Part shown: positions 4,125 to 6,277 of the stretch, piece by piece
Position numbering within the stretch: the first letter of the stretch is position 1
Layout: every line of letters begins with the position of its first letter
Source: Pseudomonadota bacterium
GTDB lineage: Bacteria; Myxococcota_A; Bradymonadia; UBA4248
Assembly (NCBI GenBank): GCA_009786045.1
Contig: WQTY01000137.1
Span: 1-6,277, forward strand
Length of the DNA stretch: 6,277 nucleotides
Direction of reading: 5' to 3'
The notes under the pieces: model-generated
The model's input: the letters and a program-made list of their open reading frames with translations, nothing else
Told to the model about the DNA's origin: nothing
Databases searched by the model: none
Position numbers and translations under genes: made by a program

Positions 4125-5897
4125 TTACTGAGGCTGAAGCCTGACGCTGTATTCCGAGACGGGCTCGGTCAGCACAACACTGTGCGTTTTGTAACCGGGT
4201 GCTGAGACATGGATGCGTACAGGGCGCGTTGTCGATGTTGTCTTGACGCGGCAGACGCCGTTCTCGCACTCACCTGTTGCATTCAGGAAGCCTGGCCGGG
4301 CAGCAGGAGGATCGTATTTGAGCGTGAACTCGAAGATTGCATATGTGGGAGCTGCCTTGGGAGCTGCCTTGGGGTCTTCCTCTTGATTTGGGTGTTTGGG
4401 AGGCTTTTTTGTGTTTCCGGAATCTTTGCCTTTTGGGGGTTCCTGTTTGGCGTTTTCGGATGCCGGACTGGCAGGATCGGGGGTGGGATCAGGCCCATCT
4501 GCCCGCAGGAGATCCGGGTCATAATCATAACTGAGTCCGAAGGCAAGGGCATCCTGCGAGACATCGACTGCCAGCCTGGCGACCATGTCAAGGAGATCCA
4601 TGTCGACGGTGTGACTGACCTGGGGAGATGATTCGGTCTCGGGCTGTATATTGCTGAATGGCTGGGGCTTTTTGCCGGAGAAGGGCCAGAAGACGAGGAT
4701 GAGGATCAAAACCGCGATAACCGCTAAACCGGCGAAGAGGAGTATCCAGAGCAGTGCTGGCGACTTTTTGGCTGCAAGCTGGGGTATCGAAGCTGAGATA
4801 GAGCCTGAATCTGGTGTTTCGTGTATGGGTTGAGAGGGAGGGGATGTGGGTGACAGGTGGCGCAAGGCACTGGGAACGTTTGGCGCAGGGCGAATGGAGG
4901 CAAAATGCTGCGAAAAACCTGGCGGGAGGTTGATGGGCACGGTGGCACGGTTGTCTTCTTCTGCAAAGAAGCCATCATTATTTCCGTCATCGCCCCTGAG
5001 CCGGCACCCCTGCAGGGCAGGCATCAGGTTTGGTTCATGCCAGTGGGCCAGGGCGTCGATCACCTCCTGGGCAGAAGTGAAGCGGTTTTCTGGTTCCTTT
5101 TCGAGGAGTTTGAAGATGACGGCAACGAGGTTTGGAAATTGCCAGACTTCTTCGGGAAGACTTTTGGGCGTCATGAAAAGGTGCTTGGCAATCGTGACAT
5201 GAAGCGTATCGCCGTCGAAGGGTGCGTACCCTGCCAGCATTTCATAGGCGATGCACCCGACCGAATAAAGATCCGCTATTTGCGTCAGAAGCTGGGAGCG
5301 AAACTGCTCGGGGGGCATGTATTTGGGTGTGCCCACCATTTCGTTTTTGCTTTTGTCCTTGCCCTCTTTGTCATCGTCCGAGATGATCCTGGCAACGCCA
5401 AAATCCAGAACTTTAACAAAGTCGGTAGGAAAACCCACGCGCGAGCATAGCATAATGTTGGCCGGCTTGAGGTCGCGGTGTACGAATCCGAGGTCATGGG
5501 CTTCGGAGAGTGCGGACAATACCTGTGACAGTATTGGGACGACGCGATCCGGGGCGAGGATGGGGATTTCTTCCAGGAGCGATTTGAGCTGGATGCCAAC
5601 GACGAATTCCATCGCGATGTAGGGCAGGCCTGTGCTCGTCTTGCCTGTATCGTAGAAGAAAACCGTATTGAGTGCGCGAAGCTTTCTCAGGATTTTGCTT
5701 TCCTGTTCGAAGCGCTCGAACACGCCTGCCTGGTGGAAGCACTCTGCTGAGAGGATTTTAACGGCAACATCGCGCTGAAGATTCAGATCCGTTGCACGGA
5801 ATACCACACCGCTTCCGCCTCTTCCGACGAGCTCTGTCAGCTGGTAGCGTCCGTCGATGATGTCGCCTAATGACACCGCATCCCGTGTGACATCCAT
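4125..5897 (-). CDS. Membrane-anchored Hanks-type Ser/Thr protein kinase
   Basis: This 590-residue kinase would phosphorylate Ser/Thr residues on cytoplasmic targets in response to an envelope signal. The catalytic domain (about 18-285) has the glycine loop GRGGSG (25-30), the ATP-anchoring lysine in VAVK (K47), a likely helix-C glutamate E66, HRDLKPAN (140-147), DFG (165-167), a PPE form of the APE motif (195-197) and DLYSVG (209-214). All catalytic residues are present, so it should be active. T190 before PKYMPPE is a probable activation-loop site. A Pro/Ser-rich juxtamembrane stretch (290-378) precedes one membrane span (381-404). Outside the membrane is a Pro/Lys-rich linker (about 460-517) and a small beta-rich domain (about 518-590). 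Its ending, VRIHVSAPGYKTHSVVL, is PEGA-like, and C544/C549 may form a disulphide. A GGAG lies 11 bases before the start and a good promoter upstream. It is the first gene of the apparent operon. Its targets cannot be told from sequence. Confidence 0.95.
   Translation of the reverse strand: MDVTRDAVSLGDIIDGRYQLTELVGRGGSGVVFRATDLNLQRDVAVKILSAECFHQAGVFERFEQESKILRKLRALNTVFFYDTGKTSTGLPYIAMEFVVGIQLKSLLEEIPILAPDRVVPILSQVLSALSEAHDLGFVHRDLKPANIMLCSRVGFPTDFVKVLDFGVARIISDDDKEGKDKSKNEMVGTPKYMPPEQFRSQLLTQIADLYSVGCIAYEMLAGYAPFDGDTLHVTIAKHLFMTPKSLPEEVWQFPNLVAVIFKLLEKEPENRFTSAQEVIDALAHWHEPNLMPALQGCRLRGDDGNNDGFFAEEDNRATVPINLPPGFSQHFASIRPAPNVPSALRHLSPTSPPSQPIHETPDSGSISASIPQLAAKKSPALLWILLFAGLAVIAVLILILVFWPFSGKKPQPFSNIQPETESSPQVSHTVDMDLLDMVARLAVDVSQDALAFGLSYDYDPDLLRADGPDPTPDPASPASENAKQEPPKGKDSGNTKKPPKHPNQEEDPKAAPKAAPTYAIFEFTLKYDPPAARPGFLNATGECENGVCRVKTTSTTRPVRIHVSAPGYKTHSVVLTEPVSEYSVRLQPQ
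4347..4370. repeat. Perfect 12-bp tandem duplication in the kinase linker
   Basis: GGGAGCTGCCTT occurs at 4347-4358 and again at 4359-4370. It encodes KAAPKAAP in the extracytoplasmic linker. Because the unit is a multiple of three, changes in copy number would alter linker length without breaking the frame. Confidence 0.8.
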
Positions 5898-5932
5898 GAT
5901 GTGCCAAACTCCGTCGATCTTGCTTGGCCGAA

Positions 5933-5946
5933 CTGCCCCTTTGCAG
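5933..5946. repeat. Small stem in the kinase leader
   Basis: CTGC (5933-5936) and GCAG (5943-5946) flank a 6-base loop in the predicted 5' leader. The stretch ACTGCCCCTTTG (5932-5943) also occurs at 146-157, in the terminator-like hairpin at the other end of the cluster. A 12-base match is expected by chance about twice in a window this size, so the link is weak. Confidence 0.3.
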
Positions 5947-5969
5947 GAGGGACAAAACTACGAGTTTGC

Positions 5970-5998
5970 ACTTTAGGGTATCTCATGGTGAGTGTCAA
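5970..5998 (-). promoter_or_regulatory. Sigma-70-type promoter for the kinase operon
   Basis: On the minus strand a perfect TTGACA (5998-5993) is followed after 17 bases by TAAAGT (5975-5970; 4 of 6 matches to TATAAT). Transcription would start near 5963 and leave a leader of about 65 bases before the kinase ATG. The ideal spacing and position make it the best promoter in the window. Confidence 0.6.
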
Positions 5999-6026
5999 AC
6001 TTTGAACCCGTCTTCCATAAAAGGTG

Positions 6027-6051
6027 CGGCGTATCTGCTTGCAGATAGCCG
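6027..6051. repeat. Hairpin with an 11-bp interrupted stem upstream of the kinase promoter
   Basis: TATCTGC (6032-6038) and GCAGATA (6041-6047) are perfect reverse complements around TT. Past a single unpaired G (6031), CGGC (6027-6030) pairs with GCCG (6048-6051). The hairpin lies about 30 bases upstream of the -35 box. There is no T-run, so it is not an obvious terminator; it could be a DNA-level site or a repeat. Confidence 0.6.
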
Positions 6052-6063
6052 TGCCCGGCCGCG

Positions 6064-6091
6064 TATTGCCCGCACGGTGGTGCGGGCAATA
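6064..6091. repeat. Perfect 12-bp stem hairpin upstream of the kinase promoter
   Basis: TATTGCCCGCAC (6064-6075) pairs perfectly with GTGCGGGCAATA (6080-6091) around GGTG. It is the strongest simple hairpin in this flank. It has no T-run on either side and follows the previous hairpin by 12 bases. Confidence 0.75.
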
Positions 6092-6135
6092 GCGGGCGTC
6101 CAAGAAGACCCCGGAGCGTCTTATGTGGTGGTTTT

Positions 6136-6180
6136 TGAAGTGATATTTTCAATCATTTCAACATCAACTGGTGATATTTT
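6136..6180. repeat. AT-rich inverted repeat with a partial direct repeat
   Basis: TGAAGTGAT (6136-6144) and ATCATTTCA (6152-6160) are reverse complements apart from the central position. GTGATATTTT occurs at 6140-6149 and again at 6171-6180, 31 bases apart. The base composition contrasts with the G-rich sequence on either side. It could be a protein-binding region; no partner is identifiable. Confidence 0.4.
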
Positions 6181-6277
6181 TACAAATACTCTGCCTTAAT
6201 TTTGTGGTTGCGATTGGGGGGAGTGGGGTAGAGCTGAGGGGTCGAAGATGGTGGGTGGGAGAGATAAGGCGGGGGGG

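Larger units (their letters stand above)
5898..6277. other. Non-coding region upstream of the kinase
   Basis: These 380 bases hold the kinase leader and promoter, two strong hairpins, an AT-rich island and a G-rich tail (6205-6277). An open frame on the plus strand (5924-6199) crosses the promoter and both hairpins, has no recognisable domain and is not called as a gene. No tRNA or end of a neighbouring gene was seen. Confidence 0.6.

Noticed and set aside
4096..4269. Longer CvpA start at 4269
   Set aside because: It would overlap the kinase 3' end by about 145 bases and put 58 polar residues before the first membrane segment. The GGAG before 4095 is well placed.
5924..6199. 91-residue plus-strand open frame upstream of the kinase
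   Set aside because: It runs through the kinase promoter and two perfect hairpins and has no recognisable features.

Overview
The window carries five genes, all read leftwards on the minus strand, between two non-coding, hairpin-rich flanks. In transcription order they are: a membrane-anchored Ser/Thr protein kinase (5897 to 4125), a CvpA-family inner-membrane protein (4095 to 3499), an unrecognised secreted lipoprotein (3450 to 2239), GrpE (2027 to 1344) and a J-domain co-chaperone of the zinc-finger-less CbpA/DnaJB type (1242 to 271). A Hanks-type kinase with one membrane span and a C-terminal extracytoplasmic domain, a lipoprotein signal and roughly balanced base composition suggest a Gram-negative bacterium of the former Deltaproteobacteria (Myxococcota or Bradymonadota-like). 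That placement is inference only; there is no rRNA or marker gene to confirm it.

Region by region: positions 1-256 are a dense array of inverted repeats with no credible gene. It contains two copies of a two-hairpin element (64-111 and, inverted, 209-254) whose stems differ by paired, compensatory changes, and a weak bidirectional terminator-like hairpin (140-166). Then come the J-protein and grpE genes, 101 bases apart. The 211-base gap upstream of grpE holds a 28-32 base direct repeat with a 61-base period and a possible promoter, so the chaperone pair may be transcribed separately. The lipoprotein, CvpA and kinase genes are more tightly packed (gaps of 48 and 29 bases) and look like one transcription unit. 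A good sigma-70-type promoter (5970-5998) lies about 75 bases upstream of the kinase start. Beyond it, 6027-6091 holds two strong hairpins and 6130-6190 a small AT-rich island with an inverted repeat.

Taken together, the cluster pairs an envelope-facing kinase and two envelope proteins with two cytoplasmic Hsp70 co-factors, without dnaK in the window. A link between envelope sensing and protein-folding capacity is an attractive but untested idea. The most unusual sequence features are the compensated two-hairpin repeats at the left end, the direct repeat before grpE, and the two-domain lipoprotein. No mobile-element gene, phage gene, tRNA, rRNA or real CRISPR array was seen.
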